A stretch of DNA of 64,000 bases from Coriaria nepalensis (taxonomy: Eukaryota > Streptophyta > Magnoliopsida > Cucurbitales > Coriariaceae). Of this stretch, positions 52,030 through 64,000 are shown one piece after another; position 1 is the stretch's first letter; every line of letters starts with the position of its first letter. Location: positions 8,253,501 through 8,317,500 of the forward strand of contig CP114497.1 of the NCBI GenBank assembly GCA_027186245.1, read 5' to 3'. A program made the translations under genes and the position numbers. The notes under the pieces were generated by a model. It worked only from the letters and a program-made list of their open reading frames with translations. It was not told the DNA's origin and searched no databases.

Positions 52030-53205
52030 TAATTTTAGATTTAGGGCGAAGGATACACATTGTATCCCTTAACTATTATTTTATGACATGTAGCGCCCTA
52101 AACTATCATTTTATTAGCTTTAGCTCTCTTAAATTATTATATTTTAGAAATATCGCCCCTAAACTATTATCATAACAAATTTAATTCATTTACATTTAAG
52201 GATTAAGTCCGATAAAATAATAGTTTAGAAAAATTAAATATGATAAGATTAGACGTGAGAAAAAAAACGTACAAACCGAAATCGATATTTTTCGATCCGT
52301 ATCGGTCGATTTCATGTGCCAAAATTTCGTTTCGGTAAGTTTACTGACTGAAACATGTTCGGGTAAACCAATTTTTGATTTTTTGGTCTGGTTTGATGAA
52401 CCAACCGAAAACCTATTATTTATTCATTTACTCTACGAGTTGATGAGACCTTCGACCCATAAAATAAACTAGAATTTATGATTGTAACTTATGATACTCT
52501 ACGGGTCGATGGGGTCTTCGACATATAAAGTATCATAACTTCTAATTTATTTGAAGAGTCGATGGAGCCTTCGACCTTTCGATATGTAAAGTAAACTAAT
52601 ATCTGATATTGATTATTTTTACAATGAGGCCTTGAAGGTATAGTCACAATCACAGTTTATAATCTCTATCTCTAGATATTGATTAATATTTATGAATTTA
52701 TGATATATTTGAAATTTATTTTAATTGTGATACTAAGGTAAAATGATATTTTTTAACTATTATAATTTTAAATTTTCATCAAATATAATATAATTGAAGG
52801 CAACTCCAAAATAAATTATTAATTACATATATTATGATATAATGTAGTAAAAATAGAAAAGAAAAAAATGACAAAAAAATTGAAAAATTGAAAAATCGAA
52901 CTGGTTTCGATCGAAATCAACCGAGCTATACCTGTTCAGTTACGGTCAATTTTTTTAATCAAATCGGTGAAAATTTGATTCAATTGCACTTTCAGTTTCG
53001 GTTCAATTTTACAGAAAACCGAAAATTTACTCTTCCCTAAATAAGATGATAGTTTAAAGAGAGTAATTTTAATATATGATAATTCAGGGAGTTAAGTGAA
53101 ATATGATAATAATTTTTAAAATATTTTTAAGATATGATAGTTTAGGAGGTTAAGTTTAATAAAAGTTGCGATTTAGAGGGGTAAAATACCTTTTAGCCAT
53201 AATCT
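52030..53205. mobile_element. Non-autonomous element with nested inverted repeats
   Basis: Outer ends are inverted relatives: the left carries CCCTAAACTATC and TTAACTATTATTTTA motifs (52070-52215), while the right carries GATAGTTTAGGAGGTTAAG and GATGATAGTTTAAAGAG (53045-53170). Inside is a second inverted pair: ACAAACCGAAATCGATATTT (about 52270) opposes GAACCGAAACTGAAAGTGC-type sequence on the minus strand (about 52995). The centre holds a minisatellite (52436-52610). There is no coding capacity. This looks like one MITE inserted in another. Exact ends and target duplications were not resolved. Confidence 0.55.
52436..52610. repeat. Degenerate minisatellite, three units
   Basis: Three successive units carry GAGTTGATGAGACCTTCGAC, GGGTCGATGGGGTCTTCGAC and GAGTCGATGGAGCCTTCGAC, each followed by a stretch ending in TAAA, then GTA or ATA, with AT-rich spacers of 30-50 bp. 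It lies at the centre of the nested inverted-repeat element. Confidence 0.7.
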
Positions 53206-53561
53206 TAATTTTCATTATTTTTTTCTCCTTTTTATAATGAGAAATAAAGGGTAGAAATGTAAGGAGTGAAAAAAAAAACGAGGGAAAAAGAGAAAGTAGT
53301 TTTTTTTTCCTGGTCAAAATAAGGCATTTCACCTAATCCTTTTAGCCGTTTAACGACGTTAAACTGGAAAAGCAGATGCTTTTTAGCAAATATTACCAGA
53401 ATTCTATTTTCCTCTTTTTTCATTACAGTTATGCGAGGGCTGGTGAATGTTGAATGAGAGGGCTAACCAGGAAGAAGGAAGAAGAAGATCGAAGCTTAAT
53501 TTCGTACGATCTGATTCTGTGAGCCTAAGGGAAGAAGAAAAGTATATTTCAATTCGATTCA
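53206..53561. other. Promoter and leader of the basic-protein gene
   Basis: A/T-rich promoter followed by a purine-rich leader (53455-53545, GGAAGAAGGAAGAAGAAG-type). No canonical TATA box was singled out. Confidence 0.4.
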
Positions 53562-55634
53562 ATGGCTGCAGAGACCAAAACCACTTCGGTGAAGGTCAGG
53601 CCTAGTAATCAAGATTCTTCCTCAAAAGGAGGAAAAATTGATTACTCGATGAACAAGAAGAAGATCGAGAGCTCAACCAAGCATTCAATTGATTCCAAGC
53701 AGAAATCTGTCTCAATTGTCACCAAATCTGAGGTACTACTCAATTTGGAAAAAATTAAATTAAAAAAATAAATATACAAATTCGGGCTCTGTTTCTACGG
53801 CTGAGAATTAGTTAATTTTGATTGTTATGAGCTTAGAAATGGCGATTTCAAACATTAATGGTTCCGAATTGTTTAGTTTCTTAGTCTATGTGGATGCTTA
53901 GGGTTTGAGAATTTGTGAATTTGTGAATTTCTTTCAATTGGTACTCTGATTCTCATAGTATTCTATCATCACCTCTGTTTTCGGTTCCATTTGGATTGTA
54001 TTTTCGGTTTGTTTTCAATCTGTTCGATGAAATACATAGGTGAAATCATCAAAGACAAAATCAGGATCTTCACAAACTACAACGAAAACAACTACCACAA
54101 CCAAAGTGAGAGAGAAGAAAGTTTACACTTTGCCTGGTCAGAAGTCTGATCCTCCTGAAGAGGTTTTGGACCCCTTTCAATATTCTTTTTTTCTTCATTT
54201 GTTAAAAAGTAAATTTCCAAATTTTCTTTATCATCTGATGGAATTGCTATATTCATCATCACAGAGAGAGCCCCTGAGGATATTTTACGAGTCCCTCTCG
54301 CAACAAATACCTTCAAGTGAAATGGCCGAATTTTGGTACGTCGTCTTCTTATTTTTATTAATTCCGTTTGTGGATTTTGGTTAGTATCCTATAATGTCAG
54401 TGGAGCAAATGGGAGTTTGCTTCTAACTGTTAAACCTCTTGAACTATAAATCCTATGTCAATCACCTACTAATTCTTATCATCTTTATTACTGGAGCTAT
54501 GGGGATTAGCTGTCTTTTCCGTCTTATGGAATTCATTTTGACTTGATTATATGCTATGCTTTTTTTATTACCAATACTATGACTCTTTCTACATTAAGGA
54601 TGTTTATTGGATGGTATTGAGTAAGAAAGAGATTGATGTCAGTATATGAGAATCTTCTTTCTCTAACTTCATAGTAAGCTGGTTGTTTGGAGATAGCTAG
54701 CAGGCATGAAGGTGGCCTCTGCGCCTGAAAACAGGCTGGGATAATTGTTCAATATGGAAGTCCCAGCCCGGTGGTGTGTGGGCTTGGACAAGATTTCTGG
54801 CCCCAGCTCACAATGAAGGACCTCAAAGTTAAGGTCCAACATAAATTTGATATCTTAAGAGAACTCGCTACTAACTTTGACCCTCACCAACAGGGCACTG
54901 CCTTTTGACCTTCAAGATGTGGGGTCGACTTTGATTGGGAAACCTTCTGTAGAAAAGTCCCAATCTTGTACTGTTTTAATTTGTTTTGTTGAATTGTCGA
55001 TGTAGTACATACAATATTTTCCGTATTGCATCGCAGACTATTATAGCTTAGAGATTTTCTCCATAGAGCAATCACTCATATCATTATGTCACTATCATAT
55101 ATGTTCCTGCAATTCTTTTTTTAGTTTAATCTCTTCTGAATTGCAGCTCAGTTCCTTCTCAGTCCATAGATCAACTATCTTGCTTGGTCCCATGTACATC
55201 GCAAAAACATGTATTATAGTAGTTTTGGTGCATAAGAGAACATGGATGAATCATATAAAAGGCAGTGAACATTCTATTTGACGGAACCCAATACCAATCT
55301 ATCTACTAACTCTCTTTAGTGCTTTAGATTAAATCTTGCTAAATCTGAAGTGACTGATTAGAAGGGGGATATTTATAATAGGATGATGGAGCATGGTATG
55401 TTATCTCCTGATCGGGCAAAGAAAGCATACGAAAAGAAGCTGAGACGGCAAAAGGAACTCAGAATGGGAACTCCAACCAAATCAATCACTAAATCCACGA
55501 GCAAACCTGAAAGTTCACAGAGACTGCAGTTATCGTCGAAGAACAATGGCGACGTAAAAGCCAAGAAGAAGCTTATGAGTCAAAGCGATGATGATGATGA
55601 TTTCATTGTAAGTCCTAAGCGAAGGAAAGGGTAA
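53562..55634 (+). CDS. Small lysine/serine-rich conserved plant protein of unknown function
   Basis: Function not recognised. Exons: 53562-53732, 54040-54162, 54265-54335, 55382-55634. Phases agree and give 205 residues. The N-terminal half is low-complexity (Ser, Thr, Lys; a run of Thr around residues 70-82) and begins MAAETKTTSVKVRPS. A compact central part looks conserved and folded: REKKVYTLPGQK, then EPLRIFYESLSQQIPSSEMA, then WMMEHGMLSPDRAKKAYEKK, all between about residues 83 and 155. The tail is strongly basic with an acidic patch (SDDDDDF) and ends SPKRRKG, a possible nuclear localisation signal. No membrane segment or signal peptide is present. Consistent splice phases across four exons support a real gene. 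I have a weak memory of a similar unannotated Arabidopsis protein near EMC1 (At5g11600). Confidence 0.8.
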
Positions 55635-58009
55635 GACAGTGACACTATAAACCTCACTTGTAATGGAGAAGTTAATTTATGAATGACTTCCTTCTATATA
55701 ATAGGTTTCATTTGACATAATGTTAAGACACAGATGTCAATCCTTCATTAACAATAAAAGTGATAGAAGCTTCCTTCATCTGATCATGAATTCATGACTT
55801 TACTTTCTATATATTTTATCTATTTCAAGATCATCATACAACACCTTCAAAATTGCATAGCTGTTTTTTTTTTTATTTTGGTTTTTTCTGTATGTTCATT
55901 TATTACCTTGTAGTTTTGGTGGGGGTGGCATGGTTGATATGTCTCTGTTTGGTAAGTGCTATGATTGAGTTTTCTTTGGCTGAAAATATTATGTTGGAGA
56001 TATACTGGAATCACCATCATTATCATCTGCCCCGAATCAATGTCCTGGAAAAAAAAAACATTCAATCCAAAAAGGGTAATTATAGAGTTTACTGTTCATG
56101 GAAAGCCAGCATTGAAACAAGTGGGCAGACATGGCAGAGTTGTCAACTTGTCATATTACTTCTTCATTTCCATGTCTCTAGTAATCAATTTCCTCAGCGT
56201 TTTAAAAAATAAAAATAAAATAAAAGAACACTGACCCACTTGAAACTAGTGAAACTTCTTCTGCATCCTGCCATGTATAAATTTTACCTGATGAATGTAT
56301 GTATGTATGCATGTATAGACCATTCTTTTCGTCATTTCCATCTGCAGGTTTCCAGTAAAGATGACTGAGGGTTGCAACTAACGGCGGTGGATTCAGTCTG
56401 GAGAACGTTTATCCAGATGCATTTAGATAGAAGGCCAAGATTAAAAAAAGACATGATCCAAGGACTGAAAATGTAATTCCTGAAAATTTACTCGCTCCTT
56501 CGACTATTTCCGGCATTTAAATTTATTAAAAATATTATATTATACATATTTAAAAAATTAATATATAAAAAAAATTGACCGTCTTCTTTCATCTATTATG
56601 CAGTTGCGGATTAATGTTGAGACGAAAACTCAGAATTTTAGATTAGTCCTTTTTAATCTTGGCAAGGAATGATTGGGATTACGTACACAAAAAGGCAAGG
56701 AATGATGGGTCATGATGTATAATCTGTAAGAACCAATCTAATTAATTATTCGTACGTCGATCACCCTTTTTGGTATATGACACAATGAATGCCTGCTGAG
56801 AAGGCTTGATCATTTTGAGCTTGTTTCAGAAAAGAAAAAGAGAAAAACGATTTGACTCAAGAAATTCCATTCTCTGAAATCTTGAATATTTTTTTTTTTT
56901 CCTGTTACGGCTTGATATTCTCTCTGAAGCAGTGAAAGTAAGAACTAATAAAGAAGAAGAAGCTACTGCGTACGTACCAGGCTACCAGTAAGAAGTAATA
57001 ATAGTATTTTCTAAATATGGGATTGAGAGGAAGAAGAAGAGCCAATAATTATTAAGTGTTTTATTATAATTATATTATTTTTATTATTTTTATATTATTT
57101 ATATTTATAATAAAATTTAATTTTTCACGTAATTAATTATATTATAATTTAATTAACTAATATAAAAATTCCTCTTATAAGTTACGCCGAGTGTTAAAAG
57201 AGTTATATCTAAAGGATTTTCTTAGGGCATATATAATCCACAGCCAAGTGTTGAAAGAGTAATTATTATACATGAAGGATTCCTTTAAGAGTTTGTATAA
57301 TAATAATAATCAAATTAAATTATATCATATATTATAAAATTAAAGTATACATTTATATAATAATAATAATTAGAAATCAAAACTAAAATCTTGATATAAT
57401 TTTATGAAATACTTTAAAAACTCAATCATTACAAATGAATTGCATTATTCATTTTTTCTATATTGATTTATGTAATAATATTTCAGTCATCTATTTTGAT
57501 TTAAAGATTAAAGAAATAATACGTGATAAAAAAAATAATAAAAATATAAATTAAATGAAATACGATTAATTAAAAAATTATATTTAATAATTTTTCTCTT
57601 TTACTTTTTATTTATAATTATGATTTTTTTATTTTTCATTTTATCTAAATATTAATAAATAATTATAATTATTTATAAATAATCCGAGGAGGATCTAAAT
57701 ACTTATTTAAAATTATTGAGTTCTCAAAGATATTTATTTAATATTTATTAAATAAAAATAATATATTAAATTTATTATTATTATATATTATTAAATAATT
57801 AGACGGTGGACCCACCATAGCATAATGCACCGTGTGCATTCAAAGGGAGCCCAATACAAATTAATTAATCTGGTGGCTCGGCACATGCGTCCCCTCATTA
57901 TATTTATAGCATTTCAATTCAACCACTCGCTACATGGCTTATGAATTCCTTCGGGGGGCCCTCCACAGACAATCATTAGCCCATCTCATTTTCCAAAACC
58001 AACTTTCTG

Positions 58010-58011
<2 letters not shown>
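55635..58011. other. 3' flank of the basic-protein gene and intergenic DNA
   Basis: About 55635-56520 may contain a spliced 3' UTR. A short coding-like reading at 56071-56140 (IEFTVHGKPALKQ) has no confirmed gene around it. From 56.5 to 58.0 kb the DNA is very AT-rich, with a GTATGTATGCATGTAT run near 56297 and no recognisable gene. Confidence 0.45.

Positions 58012-58052
<41 letters not shown>
58012..58052. repeat. (TTA)n microsatellite
   Basis: About thirteen TTA units in intergenic DNA left of the retrotransposon. Confidence 0.9.
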
Positions 58053-58086
58053 TTCTTATTTTGTATGCTTCTAATAACATCATATT

Positions 58087-58262
58087 GTGTAAATTAACTT
58101 TTGTTTAGTAAAGTCAATGAAAAAAATAAGAAAATAATTATTTAACTTGAGATTCATTTAAATTTGTATTATTGGTGGGGCTTTCTTAAAATAAAATAAT
58201 ATTTTTTTTATTATTATTTTTTTTTAATTTTCCACGTGTAAATTAACTTTTGTTTAGTAAAG
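58087..58262. repeat. 27-bp direct repeats flanking a T-rich segment
   Basis: GTGTAAATTAACTTTTGTTTAG plus TAAAG occurs at 58087-58113 and again at 58236-58262. The 122 bases between are AT-rich. It could be a local duplication or the footprint of an insertion. Confidence 0.85.
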
Positions 58263-58397
58263 CTATCGCTTTGGAATATCAAAACGTTTGATTTGAGATG
58301 GTAGCTAGTTTGAAGCAGGAAGCCTCTTTTTAGGGAGTGAGTTATAGAGGTATGGTGTACTGGTATGTGTAATATTAAATTTAATATCTCGAGATGT

Positions 58398-61300
58398 GTT
58401 AACGATATTCCTTCATTTTGATATGCATATATTTTATTTTTAATTTATTTTCTTATTTTTACTGTAATTTATTATAATTTACTGTTTTTTGTATTATTAG
58501 AAGAAGATTATAGGTTGAACTCTTTTTTCGATTTTTATGGCCGACTCTTCATTTTTCTCCAACTCCTCTCTCTCCTTTAATACCATGATTCATGAAGTAA
58601 CTATCAAACTGTTCATTTCTAATTACCTATTATTAAAAAGTCAATTTATGTCTCTCATTTCTTGCCAATGTTTGCTCGATTTTGTTGATAGAACTGCCCT
58701 AGCACCGCCCGCCACCATTGTTGGCAACCTGCCTATGTCAAATCCCATATTCAAAGAATGGATTATAATGGATCACGTCTTCTCGGTTTTCTCATTTCTT
58801 CTCTCACAAAAGAGGTCATGGCCAAAATCATTAGCTACATTTCATCTCGCTCAGTTTGGCTTGTTTTAGAAAATGTCTTTAGTCATGGCTCTAAGTAGCG
58901 TGAGGTTTAGATTAAGGATGACTTCCACTTGATGAAAAAGATGTCTCTCTCAATTGTTGATTATGTTAGGTCCTTTAAAATATCATGTGATCGGCTTGCT
59001 ATTATTACTCGCCCTGTTGATGAAACCGACAAGTTTCACTGGTTTTTACACGAACGTGGCCCCTCTATCTCTAGTTTTTCCGCTGCCTAAATAGCTCTCA
59101 CATAGTTACCCGGTTTTAAAGATTTAGTTCCTAAACCTTAAAATTTTGAGTCGTTTCAAAAATCAATTGAAGATACCCCCAAAGCTCCTCTGATATTTTT
59201 GCTAATCATTCTCCTTCTAGTTCTTGTGGTATGGGCTATAACTATAACAAAAATCATCATGGTTGTGCCCATGGGTCACACTATTCTGCTTCAAATAGTG
59301 GTCGCAGTTATTTCTACTTCACTTGTCAAATTTGCAAAGTTGATGGTCATATGGTGGATCGTTATCACAAGCAGTATGAATGGAATAATGAAAGTGCAAA
59401 TCTTGTAGCTACCTTTGCCTATTTATGCAACCTCTCCAATGGCACTTAATCTGATTGGTACGTTGACACGGGCACCTTTACTTACATGACTTCTAATCTT
59501 TCAAATGGTGGCGACCAGTAAAAGACAACTGGGTCTTTATGTACTTCAGAAGGGTCACTCAACTTTTATTTATACTCTTACTAGTTTAGAGCTTCTTTCG
59601 ATTTATGGCATGCAAGACTTGGTCACTTACTTCTATTTTTCCTACTCCTAAAATTTGTGCATGTCAACTTGCTAAGAGTCACCAGTTGCCATTTACACCT
59701 AATGATCGTCGAGTTGCTAATATTTTAGATTTTGTTTACTATGATATTTGGTGCCCTTCGTTTACCACATGTTCACTTGGCTTTGCATATTTTATCGATG
59801 ATTTTTCACGGTTTACTTGGTTATATCATCTAAAGAGCAAATATGATACTTACGATATTTTTCTTCACTTTTCATACCTTTGTTTAATGGCAATATGCAT
59901 GAAAACTCAAGGTTTTTCAAAGTGACGGTAGTGGGAATTAACAGGTAATCACTTTCAAACTTATATTCGATCTCACAGAATTCATCATCAAATTTCATGT
60001 CCACACACGTCATCTTAGAATGGACGAGCTGAACATAAGTATCGTTATATCATGGAAATGGGTTTGCCCGACACCTTTAGCTTGGCCAGTTAAATCATCA
60101 ATTGATTGCCTATGTCATTACTTGGAAATATTACTCCCTTTGGATGCTAAGTATTCATGTGCCTGCGCGACTATATATCTTACAAGCTCACACCATGAAG
60201 TGCTTCTTACATCTTCCTCGGATATAGCACTGCTTATAAAGGCTTTTAAGTGCTTTGATGCGGCGGCATATTCACGCACGTATATTACTCGACCAACCTA
60301 GTTGGACGAGTCATGTTTTATGTTCTCTAAAAATCTCACAGCTTGGTCCCTCTCTGATATGGATTTCTCGGCTTTTTTGGAACTAAACTGCTTTGGACAG
60401 CAAGCTAATCCCTTTTCAGACCCAGTTATGTCTCTAGACTCGATTTATTCTACAAATCGGGCTTCCCACACTCAGCTCATGTACATTATGCCCAAAACCG
60501 ACCGTCCACTGCCCAGGCCCGACCCCCTATGCACAGACCTAGATTAAATGCCCTATACGAAGATTTGGTCATCAATACAAACCTGATTCTCCATATTCTA
60601 GGCTCGTGTGAGTCTACTTCTCTAAATTAAACTCGGCTGCAAATTACTCCGCCCACTTTCCATCAGACCCCTACTCTAGCACCGTAAATCACCTCTCATG
60701 GCCATTCGATGGTCACTCATGGTAAATCTACGATCTTCAAGCCTATTCATCTCGCATTTCTCGCCAATATTTATCATTATGATCTTCTTCACTTATTGCT
60801 CACTCATTCTAAGCCAAAATGATTTAAATCGATTGCCAAGAGTCCAGCTTGACTTTCCACCATGAATGATGAAATTTGTGCTCTTCAATACGATAAGACA
60901 TGAACCATTGTTCCCTACTTTGCCAATACAAACATTGTTGGATCTAAATGGGCCTTTTGTACAAAATATGTATCTAATAGGTTCATTTACAGCTTTAAAG
61001 CTTGCCCGATGCTAAAGGCTTCACTCAAATCCTGACTCTTAATTTTACGGACATATTCAATATGAATGTTAAAGATGCTACCATTCATATAGTTTTTCCT
61101 ATTGCTGTCATAAATCGTTGGTCTTTATACCAACTTGATGTAAAAAATGCTTTCCTCAGCAGTTTTCTTCATGAGAATGCAGACATGGAACAACCTCCCT
61201 AATTACATTAATCCTCGTTTCCCACCCCATGTTTATAAGTTGCAAAAAGCCCTTTATTTTCTTGGGCTGGCTGTTAGACATGGTTTCAATGATTTAACAC

Positions 61301-62480
61301 ATTTCTTTCTCGTCTAGGTTTCTCTTATAGTCAAGCTGATACATTTCTCTTTGTTTTCCATAAGTATGGTATTCTTTTATATCTTCTCATTTACATGATA
61401 ACATTATTATTACTGGTAATAATATGGCACATCTTAGTTGCTTTATACATTAACTCAACACTAAGTTGCCACCAAGGATCTTGACTCATTAAATTATTTT
61501 CTTAGTCTCGAGATCATGTCTACCAATGATGGTTTGTTTCTTAGTTAAGCTTCATATGCTCGGGACATTCTTTCACATGCTCAATTGCTTGAGTGTAAAC
61601 CAGCCACTAAACCAATGGTTGTTGCTCAACGTTTATCTCTTGACGGGACTCTTTTCTAGGATCCTACATTTTACCGTTCTTTTATTGGAGCTTTACAACA
61701 CTTAACCATTTCTCGATAAGATCTTTGTCACTTTGTGAACTTTGTCAGTCAATTTCTTAATGCTTCCACCAGTGACCGTTTTCAAGCGGTTAAACGATTT
61801 TTGTTATGTCAAGGGCACTGTCGCCTTTGGTCTCTCCTTTACCTACTCCTCATCAACCTGTTTGGTAGCTTACTCGGATGGGGATTGGGCCGGTTGTCCT
61901 GACACTCACCAGTCCAGCTCTGGTTGCTGCATTTTTCTTGGTGGCAATCTTATTTCAAGGAGTCACAAGAAACAACCAATAATCTCCCACTCTACCTGTA
62001 AATCTAATATCGCGCACTTGCTCTAGCCGCCACTGAAGTTGTTTGCCTTTTCCACTTGCTTCGTAATCTTTCTGTTGTCCCCACTCACCTATCAGTTTTA
62101 CTGTGTGACAATAAATCACAATTTTCCTTAGCTCCAATCCAGTTCTCACAAGCGGGCTAAACACATTTATCTTTATTATCATTTTATATATGAACTTGTC
62201 GCTACTGGCACTCTTACGACTTAACATATCTCCTCTGCTCTGCAAGTAACAAACATTTTTACTAAAAGCATTTCTCGATCTCTCTTTTCTTTCTTTCGAT
62301 CCAACTTTCGCATCTCCACTAATCCTACGCTTAGCTTGAGAGGGGCGTTAAGGATATTTCTTAATGTTCTCTTATTAACATATACATATATTCTTATTGA
62401 TTGATTTCCTTATTTTTAACCTATTTTATTGTAATTTATTTTTTTATATTACTTAAATTTTTTATATATAATACATAATA
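58398..62480 (+). mobile_element. Decayed Ty1/copia LTR retrotransposon
   Basis: Domains appear in copia order with many stops and frame changes: gag (from ATG 58537), a zinc knuckle with its last Cys lost (CQICKVDGHMVDRYHK, about 59325-59375), a protease-like WYVDTG (59457), the pre-integrase LWHARLGHL (about 59603), an integrase part with FIDDFSRFTWLYHLKSKYD (about 59791-59848), a reverse-transcriptase part (YQLDVKNAFLSSFLHE, about 61128-61175), and the RNase H block YSDGDWAGCPDTHQSSSGC (about 61872-61930). A purine tract CTTGAGAGGGGCG (62334-62346) precedes 3' LTR-like DNA (TTAAGGATATTTCTTAATG). A diverged relative of it is at 58398 (GTTAACGATATTCCTTC), giving poorly matched short LTRs. 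Integrase before reverse transcriptase identifies copia. It is immobile. Confidence 0.85.
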
Positions 62481-62884
62481 GCCCACATAATTTATGTAAT
62501 AAATTTTACCAAAACCTGACATAACTAAGATTATCAAATATGATAACCTACATTTGATCTACTCTCTTAAAATGAGAAATCGACTCGAAAAATAAATAAA
62601 AAGTACAATCATACCCTAAAAATGATCTTATAATCAAGATAGGGAGGAGCCCACAAGTGAAGCTACGTATGTATTAGAGTACTAACCCCATCTAGAGATG
62701 ATAATGACACTAATCAGCCCCTCTAAACCTATCTTATATATCACTTTATTGTCGAAGTACGTGGGCTCAACAAGAGATTTCTTTCTTCTACTCATAAATA
62801 GATCGAGCAATCTTCCTAATTATTCTATTCTACAATTAACAACAATCTTCTTGATTTGATTTTGTGCATCACTTAGGCTATGTG

Positions 62885-63215
62885 CGGTAGTAAATTTCAT
62901 TTTTTTTTTTAATCTTTGAAATTAATTTTTATAATGATAATTAAAACGTGGTGTTCGATTAAAAATATAAAAAAAAGTTTTTTAATATTAAACTTTTTTG
63001 ACACGCGGTAAAAATAGTAAATTATTGGCAAAAGTTAATTTTATTTTTTTTTTCAAATGTTAAAAATTACAAATTGTGGTTCTTTCATTTTAATTTTTTT
63101 TTTACTCTTTTTAAAATTTTAATTTTTAACTCATCTTACATTAAAAAAAAAATATATTTTTCATACCTGAAAATATAAAAAAACGATCCGTAAAACTGTT
63201 TAAGATAGCAGAGCC
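62885..63215. repeat. Dispersed non-coding repeat, copy 2
   Basis: Related to 10420-10790 in the same orientation over about 300 bp, including the TTTCATTTTAATTTTTTT and CTCTTTTTAAAATTTT blocks and GAAAATATAAAAAAA at the right end. Confidence 0.5.
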
Positions 63216-64000
63216 TTGGTGGAAATAACAAATTAAGGTTCAAAGTTGACCACGGAATTCCTACCAACCTAACTTAACCTAAAGAATATCAAAACCATTA
63301 GCTAGAAATGACCACAGAATGAAATAATAATATTATATATACCTGATTCAGTTTTTTTATATTTATAATATATTCTTATATTTATATATAAATATTTTTA
63401 TATGAGTAATATAAAATAATTATAATTGATTAATTTAATTACATATTATATTATATTTTAATACTATATATAAATTTTTATTTTTATTTAAAAATTAATT
63501 GAGATACTGATGATACGAGTGATTGATTCAATTTTATCGTATAATAAGTTAGCGGTAAAAGGGACCCTCCTCCATGCAAGGTGAAGACCAGATCAGAGAA
63601 AACACTCAAAAATAAAAGTGTACATGAAGTAGACATTTTACATTGGTGAAAACCTTTACCTGCTGCTGCTGCTGCTACTGCTACTGCTACTGCTACTTGA
63701 GAAAATAAATTACAGAAAAAAGACAAGGACCCTACCCTCTTTTCCATTTTCCAGAGAGGGCGACTACCTTTCAAGAAGGACCCATTTCCTCCCTCCTTTC
63801 TCTCAATCTTTATAAGCGTTATATCACATTGAGAAATGATAGAAAAAAGATCACTAAAAAATCTCACAATAACAACACTCGCCTCCTGATCGTCCTACCT
63901 TATTAGCCCAATCAACCTTCTCTCTTTCATTTTCCCCTACAACCATAGTTACAACCATAGTTAACGATGATAACAGAGTTACAAAATTCAGAAACAGAAA
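63216..64000. other. Right-end flank, no gene assigned
   Basis: AT-rich to about 63500, then more balanced. A CTG/CTA trinucleotide tract runs 63661-63697 (five TGC-type units, then alternating TAC and TGC). Open frames here are not supported by composition or homology. The right part could be the transcribed flank of a gene outside the window. Confidence 0.4.

Noticed and set aside
63484..63867. 127-codon minus-strand open frame
   Set aside because: Includes the CTG/CTA repeat and T-rich sequence; composition and content do not look coding.

Overview
The window is nuclear DNA of a flowering plant, most likely a eudicot and probably a rosid. Every gene with a recognisable product has plant-specific homologues, is split by many short GT-AG introns (one GC-AG), and is separated from its neighbours by AT-rich DNA full of microsatellites, foldback elements and decayed transposons. 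No prokaryotic, organellar or viral gene block was seen. The species cannot be told from the sequence.

Layout, left to right. 0.2-2.4 kb: a broken, intron-containing copy of La protein 1. 5.0-9.6 kb (+): an R1R2R3-MYB cell-cycle regulator (MYB3R). 10.4-12.5 kb: transposon debris, with a dead hAT transposase tail beside a dead D-amino-acid-aminotransferase-like gene. 13.1-17.5 kb (+): a TOM1-like (VHS-GAT) ubiquitin-sorting protein. 18.2-20.6 kb (-): a truncated, broken CXC/tesmin (TCX) gene. 25.5-30.7 kb (+): EMBRYONIC FLOWER 1. 32.3-33.3 kb (-): a proline-rich armadillo protein. 34.0-39.0 kb (-): ER membrane complex subunit 1, with an apparent 2-bp frameshift. 39.9-43.9 kb (+): tocopherol cyclase VTE1. 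44.8-47.8 kb (-): plastid-type glyoxalase I. 48.9-49.8 kb (+): tonoplast aquaporin TIP4;1 with an unusual selectivity-filter residue. 50.2-51.9 kb (-): exosome subunit RRP46. 53.6-55.6 kb (+): a small basic conserved plant protein of unknown function. 58.4-62.5 kb (+): a decayed Ty1/copia retrotransposon. Exon models were built by hand from splice sites and checked for phase. All join in frame except EMC1.

The genes do not form one pathway. They look like a conserved linkage group. From memory of Arabidopsis locus numbers, La1, MYB3R1, TOL9 and VTE1 lie together on chromosome 4 (At4g32720-32770), while MYB3R4, EMF1, the ARM gene and EMC1 lie together on chromosome 5 (At5g11510-11560). This window interleaves both sets, so it resembles the unfractionated ancestral order. 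The La1 copy at its expected place beside MYB3R has decayed here.

The points most worth a second look are: Asp in place of the filter His in TIP4;1; the EMC1 frameshift; MSA cores in the MYB3R promoter; telo-boxes upstream of EMF1; the pseudogenes; and a nested terminal-inverted-repeat element near 52-53 kb. No convincing wholly new biological system was found.
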